From: JBDROU01 sp043809745 [NCBI: bacterium]
Lineage (GTDB): Bacteria > Elusimicrobiota > JBDRMW01
Length of the DNA: 64,000 nucleotides
Reading direction: 5' to 3'
NCBI GenBank assembly: GCA_043809745.1
Contig: JBDROU010000080.1
Coordinates: forward strand, 1-64,000
Shown here: positions 56,126 to 64,000 of the stretch, one piece after another
Layout: each line of letters starts with the position of its first letter
Numbering within the stretch: the stretch's first letter is position 1
Notes under the pieces: model-generated
What the model was told of the DNA's origin: nothing
The model's database searches: none
Seen by the model: only the letters and a program-made list of their open reading frames with translations
Program-made: the position numbers and the translations under genes

Positions 56126-57556
56126 TTATCTCAATTTACATGAAGCGACAAGTTTTTCTGCCTGGTTTAACAGATTGTTAACCCCGGCGTTGGTTGAATG
56201 CTCAGCATAAACCCTCAGTACCGGTTCAGTCCCTGACATTCTTATAAGAAGCCAGGAATCATCATTCCATACAAACTTAACACCATCAAAATCTTGGATC
56301 TGTTTTAATCCCTTTTTAAATAACTTCTTAGCTGATCTTTTCAAATCATTAAAGGTCCTGTATGGTTCACATAAATACTTCAGATGCAAATCCTTTCTTT
56401 TATAAACAGAACTGCCGAATTGTTTATGCAGTTCCTCTACCAGCCTTTCGAGCGGTTTGTTTTCCTTTACAATGTATTCTATAACCAAAAGAGCAGCAAA
56501 GATACCATCCCTTTCCTCAATATAACCCTTAAACCCAAGACCGCCGGATTCCTCACCCCCGACAACAACATCCCTTTTGAGCATCTGATCAGAAATATGC
56601 TTAAAGCCGATCGGTGTTTCAACAAGCGCTTTTTCATACTTCCTGGAAATTCTATCAATCAAAAAACTTCCGGAAATTGTTTTTACTATATCTCCATTAA
56701 GCTTCTTGTTTTTAAGCATGTGCAGCAACAATAGAGCAAAAATCTGATGGGAGTTAATGAAGTTGCCTTTTTTATCCATCAATCCTATTCTATCCGCATC
56801 TCCATCAAAAGCTATCCCAAAATCTGCTCTCTCTTTTTTTATGCTTTCTCTTAGAACTTCCAGGTTTTGCTCAATCGGCTCAGGGTTCACAAAGCCGAAC
56901 AAAGGATCTCTCTTAGACCTGATAAAGAAAAATGATATCTTACTCTTCTTTAAAATTGACTCAAACGGATATGAACCGGTTCCATATATTGAATCAACTA
57001 TTAATTTCATCCCGGCTTTTTTTAGAAATCTCAAATCAAGTTTTTTACTTAGAAAAGAAATGTATAAAGGAACCATATCTTTATAAATTATTTTTGACCG
57101 GCGCACAGCATCCTGTATGTTTGCAACACCATCTTCGATATATTTTTCGATTTGAGCAGTCTCTTCGCGGCCTGCCGAAACACCATTGTGAGTCCTGATT
57201 TTAATCCCGTTGTACATGTAAGGATTATGTGACGCCGTTATCATGATGCCCCCCAGCGCCTTTTCATGTTTGATCATAACAGATACCATCGGGGTTGTAA
57301 TTGGAAATTTTGAGGTAATTACCTTGAATCCGGCTTTTGAAAATTCAATTGCCGAGTTCCGGCCGATTTCAGGGCTTAAGAACCTATTATCAAAACCAAC
57401 TATTATCAAATCTTTTTTGACCTTCTTTGGTGCCTCGGATTTTTTTAGTTGAAAGTATTTTATTAAGGCGGCTATGGTTCTACTAGCGCTTTTATATGTA
57501 AAATCCTTTGCTATAACACCTCTCCACCCGTCTGTTCCAAATGTAATCTTATTCAT
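56126..57556 (-). CDS. Phosphoglucomutase/phosphomannomutase
   Basis: A 476-residue alpha-D-phosphohexomutase. The start is KITFGTDGWRGVIAKDF. The catalytic phosphoserine is in MITASHNPYMYNGIK (~102), the metal loop FDGDADRIGLMD (~250), the sugar loop GGEESGGLGFKG (~340) and the phosphate site RMSGTEPVLRVY (~445). It interconverts hexose-6-P and hexose-1-P for the two neighbouring nucleotidyltransferases. The ribosome binding site is TAGGAG. Whether it prefers glucose or mannose is not clear from the sequence. Confidence 0.92.
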   Translation of the reverse strand: MNKITFGTDGWRGVIAKDFTYKSASRTIAALIKYFQLKKSEAPKKVKKDLIIVGFDNRFLSPEIGRNSAIEFSKAGFKVITSKFPITTPMVSVMIKHEKALGGIMITASHNPYMYNGIKIRTHNGVSAGREETAQIEKYIEDGVANIQDAVRRSKIIYKDMVPLYISFLSKKLDLRFLKKAGMKLIVDSIYGTGSYPFESILKKSKISFFFIRSKRDPLFGFVNPEPIEQNLEVLRESIKKERADFGIAFDGDADRIGLMDKKGNFINSHQIFALLLLHMLKNKKLNGDIVKTISGSFLIDRISRKYEKALVETPIGFKHISDQMLKRDVVVGGEESGGLGFKGYIEERDGIFAALLVIEYIVKENKPLERLVEELHKQFGSSVYKRKDLHLKYLCEPYRTFNDLKRSAKKLFKKGLKQIQDFDGVKFVWNDDSWLLIRMSGTEPVLRVYAEHSTNAGVNNLLNQAEKLVASCKLR

Positions 57557-57565
57557 ATAAAACTC

Positions 57566-57922
57566 CTAGCATTTTTTATAGGACTTCCTTCCATAATCAT
57601 CTTTAACTCTAAAAACATCATCAGGATGCGAAGTAGATACCTCAAACAGTGTTACACGATTAAACGGCGCTGATAACCTATGAACAGTGCGTGGAGAAAA
57701 TATTATACTTTGCCCTGGAGCGAGTAAAACTTTTTTTCCATTTGCCTCTATAACACACCGCCCCTTAACGCAGTACATTGTTTCGTGTTTGTATTTGTGA
57801 TACTGCAAACTCAATCTATGCGATTTGTTAATTATCAAGATCTTTCCTAAGTAGCTCTTATGTTCAGCAAACCAGATTTCTTTTCCCCACGGTTTTTTAA
57901 CAGTTTTTATTTTTTTCTTCAT
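57566..57922 (-). CDS. Cupin mannose-6-phosphate isomerase-type domain
   Basis: A 118-residue single cupin with KKPWGKEIWF, then QYHKYKHETMYCVKG (metal His pair and Glu) and SPRTVHRLSAP. It resembles the C-terminal isomerase domain of bifunctional type II PMI/GMP proteins. Here the domain is a stand-alone gene beside two nucleotidyltransferases, as if the bifunctional enzyme were split. It would feed mannose-6-P into GDP-mannose, or regulate the pathway. Confidence 0.75.
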   Translation of the reverse strand: MKKKIKTVKKPWGKEIWFAEHKSYLGKILIINKSHRLSLQYHKYKHETMYCVKGRCVIEANGKKVLLAPGQSIIFSPRTVHRLSAPFNRVTLFEVSTSHPDDVFRVKDDYGRKSYKKC

Positions 57923-57928
57923 AAATTG

Positions 57929-58984
57929 CTACAACCTGCTGAATTTCTTAATTAAGGTGTTATCTCCCAATACTGCATTTTTACTTATCGATACATTTGA
58001 CTCAATCTTACAACTATTCCCTATAACACATCCGCTGAGTTTTGAGCCTTCTGCGACTGATACGTTATTTAAGATAACGCAATTTTCTAAAATCACACCC
58101 CTTTCAATTTGACACTCTTTTCCTATACTAACCCGCCCCTGCAATTGAACGCAGCTGCCTATCTTTGTATTAAAACCAATATGGGCATTAGCATTGTTAA
58201 CTATACTGTCTCCCAGCACTACATTCTTGTCCATGTAAATATTTTTACTCTTTTTTTTCCACTTTATATTAAAACGGGTCTTGCGGTCAAGAATATCAAA
58301 ATGAGCCTGAAGATATTTATCTACGGTCCCTATATCCATCCAATATCCTGAATAAATAAATCCATTCATGGGGAATCCTAATTCCAATACATTTGGGAAA
58401 AGTCCTCTTTCCAATGAGTAATTTTGCCCCGCAGGTATTAAATCCAACAATTCCGGTTCAAAAACATAAACACCGCTGTTTATAGTATTGCATGTTACTT
58501 CATCCCAAGAAGGCTTTTCCAGAAACTTTTTTACCTTTCCGCTTCTATCCGTTTCTACCAAACCAAATGTTGTCGGATTCTTAACCTTCACAAGCCCGAT
58601 TGTCAGCATCGAGTTGCGTTTTTCATGAAAATTTACAATACCCTTTAAATCTATATCTGTAAGAATGTCTCCGTTAAAAACTATTGTTGTTTGGTCTATA
58701 TGCCTGCAAGCGTTTTTTACAGCGCCTCCCGTACCCAATGGAACCTTTTCTTCCACATATATAATATTGAGTCCTAAATTCCTGCCCGATTTAAATTCAT
58801 TCTTAAAATATTTTGGCAGATACGATACACAAAAGATAACGTCCTTTATCCCGAATTTTTTCAGCAGCTCCAACTGGTACAAAAGAAAGGGTTTGTTCAA
58901 AATCGGGAGCATCGGCTTTGGAGTAGTACATGTGAGAGGCCTTAAACGCGTTCCCAATCCTCCGATCAGTATAACAGCTTTCAT
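57929..58984 (-). CDS. Sugar-phosphate nucleotidyltransferase, second copy
   Basis: A 351-residue paralogue of the gene at 55079: GGLGTRLRPLTCTTPKPMLP (~8), NGDILTDIDL (~105), GVYVFEPELLDLIP and a C-terminal hexapeptide beta-helix (~240-345, such as ENCVILNNVSVAEGS). It is GDP-mannose-pyrophosphorylase-like. Its ATG overlaps the upstream epimerase stop (ATGA). Two paralogues around one mutase suggest two different sugar nucleotides. Confidence 0.88.
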   Translation of the reverse strand: MKAVILIGGLGTRLRPLTCTTPKPMLPILNKPFLLYQLELLKKFGIKDVIFCVSYLPKYFKNEFKSGRNLGLNIIYVEEKVPLGTGGAVKNACRHIDQTTIVFNGDILTDIDLKGIVNFHEKRNSMLTIGLVKVKNPTTFGLVETDRSGKVKKFLEKPSWDEVTCNTINSGVYVFEPELLDLIPAGQNYSLERGLFPNVLELGFPMNGFIYSGYWMDIGTVDKYLQAHFDILDRKTRFNIKWKKKSKNIYMDKNVVLGDSIVNNANAHIGFNTKIGSCVQLQGRVSIGKECQIERGVILENCVILNNVSVAEGSKLSGCVIGNSCKIESNVSISKNAVLGDNTLIKKFSRL

Positions 58985-59910
58985 TGCTGCTTTATCCTTC
59001 CTTTGAAATAAGAAATTGTATGGCTTAACCCTTTCGCAAAATCAAATTTAGGCTTCCAGTTTAACAGTTTATCTGCTTTTTTTATATCAAGAAAACTCTT
59101 GAAAAGCTCTCCCTGTCTGGCTGGTTTATAAACTGCGTTGGACTTAAAGCCTCCGGCTTTAGTCATTTCTTTATAAAGCATTTTTACAGAAGCTGCTTTC
59201 CCTGTTCCAATATTTATTATTTGATTATCGGCACCACTAACAGCTTTTAAGTTTGCTTCCGCAACATCCCCAACGAACACATAATCACGGGTTTGCAATC
59301 CATTCCCAAATATATTTACCGGTTTATTCAGTATAAAATTTTTGCAGAATATCGCCACCACACCCGCTTCGCCGTGCGGATCCTGCCTTGGGCCAAAAAC
59401 ATTCCCATAACGCAAGATAGTAAACTTAACGCCGTGAATCGCGCTGTAATACCTCAAATAATATTCCGAAGACAATTTGCTAATTCCATACGGAGATAAA
59501 GGATCCGGAGCAGCTTTTTCATTCGGGGGCTTTTTCCCGCATTCGCCGTATATGGTCCCGCCAGATGAAGAAAATATTACTTTTTTAACCTTAGCGCTTA
59601 CCGCAGCCTGCATCAAATTTATTAGACCAATTATATTCACATCGGCGTCAAATGCTGGATCGCTCACTGATTTTCTAACATCTATCTGCGATGCATGATG
59701 GTTTATAATATCAAATGAACCTTGTTTAATCAACTCCGAAGCTAATTGACTTCTTATATCATACTCAAAAAAATCTGCTTTATTGTTTACATTCTCTTTT
59801 TTTCCTGTAGAAAGATTATCTACTATTGTTACAGAATATCCTTTGCCAATGTATTTATCAACAACATGCGATCCGATAAAACCGGCTCCACCAGTAACCA
59901 GAATTTTCAT
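58981..59910 (-). CDS. NAD-dependent sugar epimerase/dehydratase (GalE-like)
   Basis: A 309-residue extended SDR. The NAD motif is ILVTGGAGFIGSHVVDKYI at the N-terminus. The active site has SSGGTIYGE (~115) and SPYGISKLSSE (~143), with Tyr and Lys spaced by three. RYGNVFGPRQDPHGE (~173) is typical of UDP-sugar 4-epimerases. The exact substrate is unknown. The ribosome binding site is TGGAGAA. It lies between the WbaP-like gene and the second nucleotidyltransferase. Confidence 0.88.
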   Translation of the reverse strand: MKILVTGGAGFIGSHVVDKYIGKGYSVTIVDNLSTGKKENVNNKADFFEYDIRSQLASELIKQGSFDIINHHASQIDVRKSVSDPAFDADVNIIGLINLMQAAVSAKVKKVIFSSSGGTIYGECGKKPPNEKAAPDPLSPYGISKLSSEYYLRYYSAIHGVKFTILRYGNVFGPRQDPHGEAGVVAIFCKNFILNKPVNIFGNGLQTRDYVFVGDVAEANLKAVSGADNQIINIGTGKAASVKMLYKEMTKAGGFKSNAVYKPARQGELFKSFLDIKKADKLLNWKPKFDFAKGLSHTISYFKGRIKQQ

Positions 59911-59936
59911 TTTTAATTCTCCAATACAGTGTTAAA

Positions 59937-61322
59937 TCAGTATGCCCCTTCGCAGAACAGCACAGTAGGAATTGTTTTTAATAGTATTTTCAAATCAAGT
60001 CCAAGCGACCAATTCTCTATATAGTAAATGTCCAAACGAATCATATCCTCATAACTAAGCGTTGCCCTGCCGCTAACCTGCCACAAACCGGTTATCCCGG
60101 GAAGCACATTAAGCCTTTTTTTGGCATAAGAATCATAAGCCTCAGCTTCCCAGATTACTTGAGGACGGGGCCCGATAATACTCATATCACCCTTTAACAC
60201 ATTAATTACCTGCGGCAATTCATCAAGGCTTGCCTTTCTCAACAATTTCCCTATAAAAGTAATTCTGGGATCTGATTTCATTTTAAAAACCGGACCCTTC
60301 CTTTCACTGCGCCCTTTTAAATCCTCAAGCAAGAGATCTGCATTATATACCATTGATCTAAACTTAAAAAATTTGAACATATTTCCCTTATATCCAACCC
60401 TGTTTTGTACATACAAAACACATCCTTTAGTTTCCAGCTTTATCAGAATAGATATGATCATCAAAGGGAAAAAGAAAACACCCATGAATAATATCGAGCA
60501 GCCTACATCAACAATACGTTTTATGATCCTGTTTAATCCATATAAGGAAACTGGTTTGATTCTAAGCAAAGGTAAACCGAAAGAACCGTCAATTATCAGC
60601 TCCCCCATCCTCAATTCCAGTATGTCAGGGACGATCCTGAAATCAATTCCGTACCCATCGCATACATTTGATATTTCGGATAACTCATCATGTTTAATTT
60701 TTAAGCTGGTTATTATCAACTCCTCAATATGCTTTTCACTGCAAAAAACCGTTAATTCATCAATTTTTATGACCTCGTTATGGTAGTAAACTCTATATTT
60801 TGGATTATTATTAAAATAACGTTTAAATACCTCCGTTGTCTTACCGTTCCCAAGTATCAGTACCCTTCTCGGCCCAAATAACCTATATAACAGGTAAGTA
60901 TCCATTATTTTGATTAACTGATGAAACATGTAAATTAATAGAAGCGACATCCCCCAGGAAAAAGCGAGCATAAGCCTGGAGTATTCTTCTTCCTTGTAAA
61001 GGAAAGTCGCAGCAATTATAATAACAGTCGCAAGCGTCACAGATTTAAAAACCTGAATAAACTCGTCAAAAGCTCCCACGAGTTGTCTATAATACATACC
61101 TGAAAATACAAATATTATAGCCCATAGAAAACATATCCCTATAACTATATTGTGATACGGCAAGTATTCTGGTATTCCTTTTGTCACAGGGAAAATATCG
61201 GCAATCAATGGACTATAAAATCTCAAATAATACGCTAAATTAAATGCCATATACACTATTGCCACATCACCCGCAAAAGGAATAATTTTTGATATTATGT
61301 TGTATAAGTGTTTTTTTCTCAT
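59937..61322 (-). CDS. Polyprenyl glycosylphosphotransferase (WbaP/WcaJ-like initiating enzyme)
   Basis: A 461-residue membrane protein with about five hydrophobic segments (~10-120 and ~275-300), a CoA-binding-like central domain (VLILGNGKTTEVFKRYF) and the C-terminal catalytic core: LKRIVDVGCSILFM-like, FKFFKFRSMVYNADLL, RKASLDELPQVINVLKGDMS and GPRPQ. It puts the first sugar-1-phosphate on undecaprenyl phosphate to start exopolysaccharide or O-antigen repeat units. Loss of Wzx/Wzy context is due to the window edge. Confidence 0.9.
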   Translation of the reverse strand: MRKKHLYNIISKIIPFAGDVAIVYMAFNLAYYLRFYSPLIADIFPVTKGIPEYLPYHNIVIGICFLWAIIFVFSGMYYRQLVGAFDEFIQVFKSVTLATVIIIAATFLYKEEEYSRLMLAFSWGMSLLLIYMFHQLIKIMDTYLLYRLFGPRRVLILGNGKTTEVFKRYFNNNPKYRVYYHNEVIKIDELTVFCSEKHIEELIITSLKIKHDELSEISNVCDGYGIDFRIVPDILELRMGELIIDGSFGLPLLRIKPVSLYGLNRIIKRIVDVGCSILFMGVFFFPLMIISILIKLETKGCVLYVQNRVGYKGNMFKFFKFRSMVYNADLLLEDLKGRSERKGPVFKMKSDPRITFIGKLLRKASLDELPQVINVLKGDMSIIGPRPQVIWEAEAYDSYAKKRLNVLPGITGLWQVSGRATLSYEDMIRLDIYYIENWSLGLDLKILLKTIPTVLFCEGAY

Positions 61323-61400
61323 AATTATATTTACCGGTCTTTTTATTAGGAAATTATTATATCAAATTTTTATAATAAATCAACTTAAAGTTATAAGTAT

Positions 61401-62483
61401 TTAAAGTTCTCGATTTATATAATCAAGTATTTTTGCCTTAAAATTGTCTCTGCTAAACAGAACTGCCTGTTTTCTTAAATTACACTTATCAAATTTAAGT
61501 TTTTCAAATCTTTCTATTGCTTCTAATAAAGATGCCGTAGTCTGATCATTAAAAAACACACCGGTCTTATTTTCTATTACTGTCTCTAATGCTCCACCCT
61601 TCCCAAATGCAATCACCGGTGTACCGCATGCCATAGCCTCAAGGGGAACTATCCCAAAATCTTCATTCGCAGCAAATATCAGCGCTTTGGCTTTTGAATA
61701 ATAAGACCTAAGTTCTTCATTATTTACCCATCCAAGAAAATTTATATTGCCTGAAGCCTTCTTTCTCATCTCGTCAAATTTTTGCCCATCACCGATTATT
61801 ATTAGTTTTTTATCAATTTTATTAAACGCATCAATTACGATATCCACCCTTTTATATGATGCAAAAGCTCCTACAAACAAATAATAATCCTGCGCACCCT
61901 CATCTTCCATATAATAGAACTGATTAACATCAACCGGAGGATAAATTACTTTGGAATCCCTGTTATAAACCCTTTTAATTCGTTCCTGGATATTTATTGA
62001 TATTGATAGAAATTGATCAACGCTTTTAGAGGAATTTATATCCCATTTTCTAAGATACTTGAGAAACATTTTCATTACTGCATTTGAAACAGAAAACGAT
62101 TTTCCGAAATATTCGCCATACAAATCCCAAATATACCTCATAGGGGTGTAGCAGTAGCAGATATGCTTTACGCCAGGGTTAATCCTTACTCCTTTAGCCA
62201 CACAATGGCTTGAAGAAAGAATAAGGTCATAATCCTTAAGATAAAACCTCTCAATTATAACAGGCATAACAGGCAGATAATACCTGTAATATTTTTCCGC
62301 TAATGGAAGCTTCTGCAAAAGTGAAGTTTTAACATTCATTTTTCTTATTATTTCTGAAACTTTATCGGGCAGGTAAAGAAGCGTGAAAAGATCAGCATGC
62401 GGAAAGAGTTCGCAAAACACTTCCAGACACTTCTCTCCGCCGCGCATTCCTGTCAACCAATCATGCACTATCGCAACTTTCAT
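61401..62483 (-). CDS. Family 4 glycosyltransferase, first copy
   Basis: A 360-residue GT-B enzyme. The N-terminal VAIVHDWLTGMRGGEKCLEVF is typical of mannosyl/glycosyl transferases of the WbaZ/RfaB-like group. The C-terminal donor site includes FVGAFASYKRVDIVIDAF, GWVNNEELRSYYSKAKAL and EDFGIVPLEAMACGTPVIAFG with the EX7E glutamates. It probably adds a sugar to the lipid-linked unit. It lies nine bases after the second copy. Confidence 0.88.
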   Translation of the reverse strand: MKVAIVHDWLTGMRGGEKCLEVFCELFPHADLFTLLYLPDKVSEIIRKMNVKTSLLQKLPLAEKYYRYYLPVMPVIIERFYLKDYDLILSSSHCVAKGVRINPGVKHICYCYTPMRYIWDLYGEYFGKSFSVSNAVMKMFLKYLRKWDINSSKSVDQFLSISINIQERIKRVYNRDSKVIYPPVDVNQFYYMEDEGAQDYYLFVGAFASYKRVDIVIDAFNKIDKKLIIIGDGQKFDEMRKKASGNINFLGWVNNEELRSYYSKAKALIFAANEDFGIVPLEAMACGTPVIAFGKGGALETVIENKTGVFFNDQTTASLLEAIERFEKLKFDKCNLRKQAVLFSRDNFKAKILDYINREL

Positions 62484-62492
62484 AAATATATT

Positions 62493-63596
62493 TCAGCTTT
62501 CCTGTAAGATTTTACCTAATTGTTCTGCGGATTTTCTCCAATTGAACTTATCAGTCTGCAAAAAACCCTTTTCCACACATCTATCCCTGAATATTTTATC
62601 ATTATAAAACTTCATAATCAGTTCCGCTAGAGACCTATAATCATCCGGTTTTATTGCAGGAGCAGCCTCACCAGCGACTTCCGGAAGTGATGCTGCATCA
62701 GATACAACAACCGGTGTGCCGCAAGTCATCGCTTCCAAAACAGGAAGACCAAACCCCTCGTACAATGAGGGAAAAAGAAACACCTCTGCAGAAGAATAAA
62801 CATACGGCATCATCTCATCATCTAAATACCCGATTAAATGAATCCTGTCTTTAAGCGGACCTTTTATAAACTCTTTTTTTAATTGTTTTAACTTCCATCC
62901 AGACGGGCCAACACATACCAGATGATGAGGTATCTTATCCTTTATATGCGAAAAAGCTTTATAAACCGTAGAAAGATTCTTTCTGGGTTCAAAAGAACCA
63001 ACTGTCAGCAAAAATGGGAATTCTATTTTTAAGCAACTGCGCAACTTATCATAGGCTATTTTTTTATCTATTCTTTTAATACTGGGATCTATTCCGCCAT
63101 ATACGACTCTTATCTTTTTCTTAGCCCCGGGAAACACCTCTACTATATCATTAGCTGTAGACTGAGAAATAGCAACAACTGCATCAGCTTTATTTACAGC
63201 ATGCGGTAATAGAATCTTATTAATTAAGCGGTTAGAAAAAGACATTGTCTCAGGACATTTATACGCAACCAAATCATAAATTGTTACTACTGATCTGACT
63301 GAAGCGGGGAGATTCCAAGGCAGAGTATTGAGCGATCCCCAAAAAACATCCAGCTTATCCTTTAAGATTAATTTTGGAAGAACTGAATGAATCCAAATAC
63401 TGCCGGGCAGCCTGCCGCTGCCTGAACGAACAATAATATCTTTGCTGTTATTTTCGGAAATTACCGGTTTATTTGAATATAGAATAAACGTATTATCAGA
63501 AGTTAATCTTAAATTATTTAACCAATTCCTAACAAACATTGATATTCCAGCTGGATACTTTACAGATAACGGTCTGGCATCAATCCCAATTCTCAT
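62493..63596 (-). CDS. Family 4 glycosyltransferase, second copy
   Basis: A 367-residue GT-B enzyme with RIGIDARPLSVKYPAGISMF at the N-terminus, TVGSFEPRKNLSTVYKAF (~197) and PSLYEGFGLPVLEAMTCGTPVVVS (~275). This is the common exopolysaccharide mannosyltransferase-like subfamily. Its ATG overlaps the flippase stop (ATGA), so both are one unit. Confidence 0.88.
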   Translation of the reverse strand: MRIGIDARPLSVKYPAGISMFVRNWLNNLRLTSDNTFILYSNKPVISENNSKDIIVRSGSGRLPGSIWIHSVLPKLILKDKLDVFWGSLNTLPWNLPASVRSVVTIYDLVAYKCPETMSFSNRLINKILLPHAVNKADAVVAISQSTANDIVEVFPGAKKKIRVVYGGIDPSIKRIDKKIAYDKLRSCLKIEFPFLLTVGSFEPRKNLSTVYKAFSHIKDKIPHHLVCVGPSGWKLKQLKKEFIKGPLKDRIHLIGYLDDEMMPYVYSSAEVFLFPSLYEGFGLPVLEAMTCGTPVVVSDAASLPEVAGEAAPAIKPDDYRSLAELIMKFYNDKIFRDRCVEKGFLQTDKFNWRKSAEQLGKILQES

Positions 63597-64000
63597 ACGT
63601 TGCGCTCTTTAAACGATATAATAAACTCTCTTATTTCCTTAAGATGTATAACTCTTAATGGAATTAAACATCCATAAAATATTAAAAAGCCTGCTAAAAT
63701 CCCTAATAAATCATATTTGAAATCTATAAATACCAGCAAACAACTCATTAAAACTCCCGCCAATACAACCCTAACAAATTTCCACAATACAAGACGGTTT
63801 ATCACCCACCGTTTCGCAGCTATTGCAAGAACTAAAAACAATACAACATGCGTCGCAAGAAGCATAATAGAAGATCCCACATAACCAGATACCGGTATCA
63901 ACAAAATATTGCCGGTAATATTTATAAGCGTTGCAGCCAAGCTCGAATAACCGATAATCTTCTGCTTATTAGCCGCAATTAGCACAGAAGCAGGTATAGT
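63593..64000 (-). CDS. C-terminal part of a polysaccharide flippase (Wzx/MATE-like), cut by window edge
   Basis: The frame is open to the window end and carries on beyond it. About 136 C-terminal residues are visible with four to five transmembrane segments (LAATLINITGNILLIPV, IMLLATHVVLFLVLAIAA, VVLAGVLMSCLLVFI, LLGILAGFLIFYGC). NKQKIIGYSSLAATLINITGN recalls the C-terminal domain of Wzx-type repeat-unit flippases. It overlaps the next gene by four bases. The family assignment rests on partial sequence and context. Confidence 0.7.
   Translation of the reverse strand, partial: TIPASVLIAANKQKIIGYSSLAATLINITGNILLIPVSGYVGSSIMLLATHVVLFLVLAIAAKRWVINRLVLWKFVRVVLAGVLMSCLLVFIDFKYDLLGILAGFLIFYGCLIPLRVIHLKEIREFIISFKERNV

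Overview
The window is AT-rich chromosomal DNA from a diderm (outer-membrane) bacterium, probably an uncultivated lineage in or near the Omnitrophota, Elusimicrobiota, Firestonebacteria or FCB-type groups. The phylum cannot be fixed from this sequence alone. The diderm evidence is an LptF/LptG pair, several beta-barrel proteins, a LolA-like protein, a SprA-type giant barrel and a PorV-like barrel. Almost every gene from 3.5 to 45 kb lies on the minus strand in tightly packed operons, many with 4-base ATGA overlaps.

Layout. 1-3.5 kb is an accessory strip. It holds the cut-off end of an insertion element with two subterminal repeats, a porin-like barrel gene, a Phd/PIN toxin-antitoxin pair with a clear promoter and operator, and a 1-kb very AT-rich gap. 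That gap contains a convincing dif-like Xer site at 2572-2599 and a small GC-richer gene relic. Genes on both sides point toward this gap, so it may be the replication terminus. 3.5-10 kb carries a phosphodiesterase, a CstA transporter flanked by two small proteins, ispH, a small protein with a duplicated SCCIGPR motif, and a TPR-LolA / TPR / YidD cluster.

10.4-22.9 kb is one long run read leftward: pilT, pgeF, pheA, hisC, aroF, tyrA, aroA, plsC, rpsA and a large peptidase-propeller-barrel protein. It supplies Phe/Tyr biosynthesis, phospholipid acylation and ribosomal protein S1. 23-28.7 kb is a reduced division and cell-wall cluster (murC, ddl, ftsQ, ftsA, ftsZ) with no murB. 28.7-33.7 kb joins preQ0 (queuosine precursor) synthesis (queD, queC, queE) to murI, an N-acetylmuramoyl-L-alanine amidase and a THEP1-type NTPase. 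33.8-38.3 kb has an orphan response regulator, tRNA-Cys, two small proteins, tRNA-Leu(GAG), secG, pgk and gap, with a recognisable gap promoter.

38.4-51.8 kb is the most unusual part. A SprA-like 1767-residue outer-membrane protein (with PP2C and comF behind it) is divergent from lptF-lptG. It is followed by a secreted M6 metalloprotease with a type A sorting-like C-terminal domain, a PorV-like barrel and a TPR lipoprotein. Together these look like parts of a type 9-like secretion system with a likely substrate. 51.8-64 kb holds the SAM cycle genes metK and ahcY, a GT2 glycosyltransferase, and an exopolysaccharide/capsule cluster: two sugar-nucleotide transferases, a phosphohexomutase, a cupin isomerase, an epimerase, a WbaP-like initiating transferase, two GT4 enzymes and a flippase cut by the window edge.

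Two tRNAs are present. No rRNA, CRISPR array or prophage was seen.
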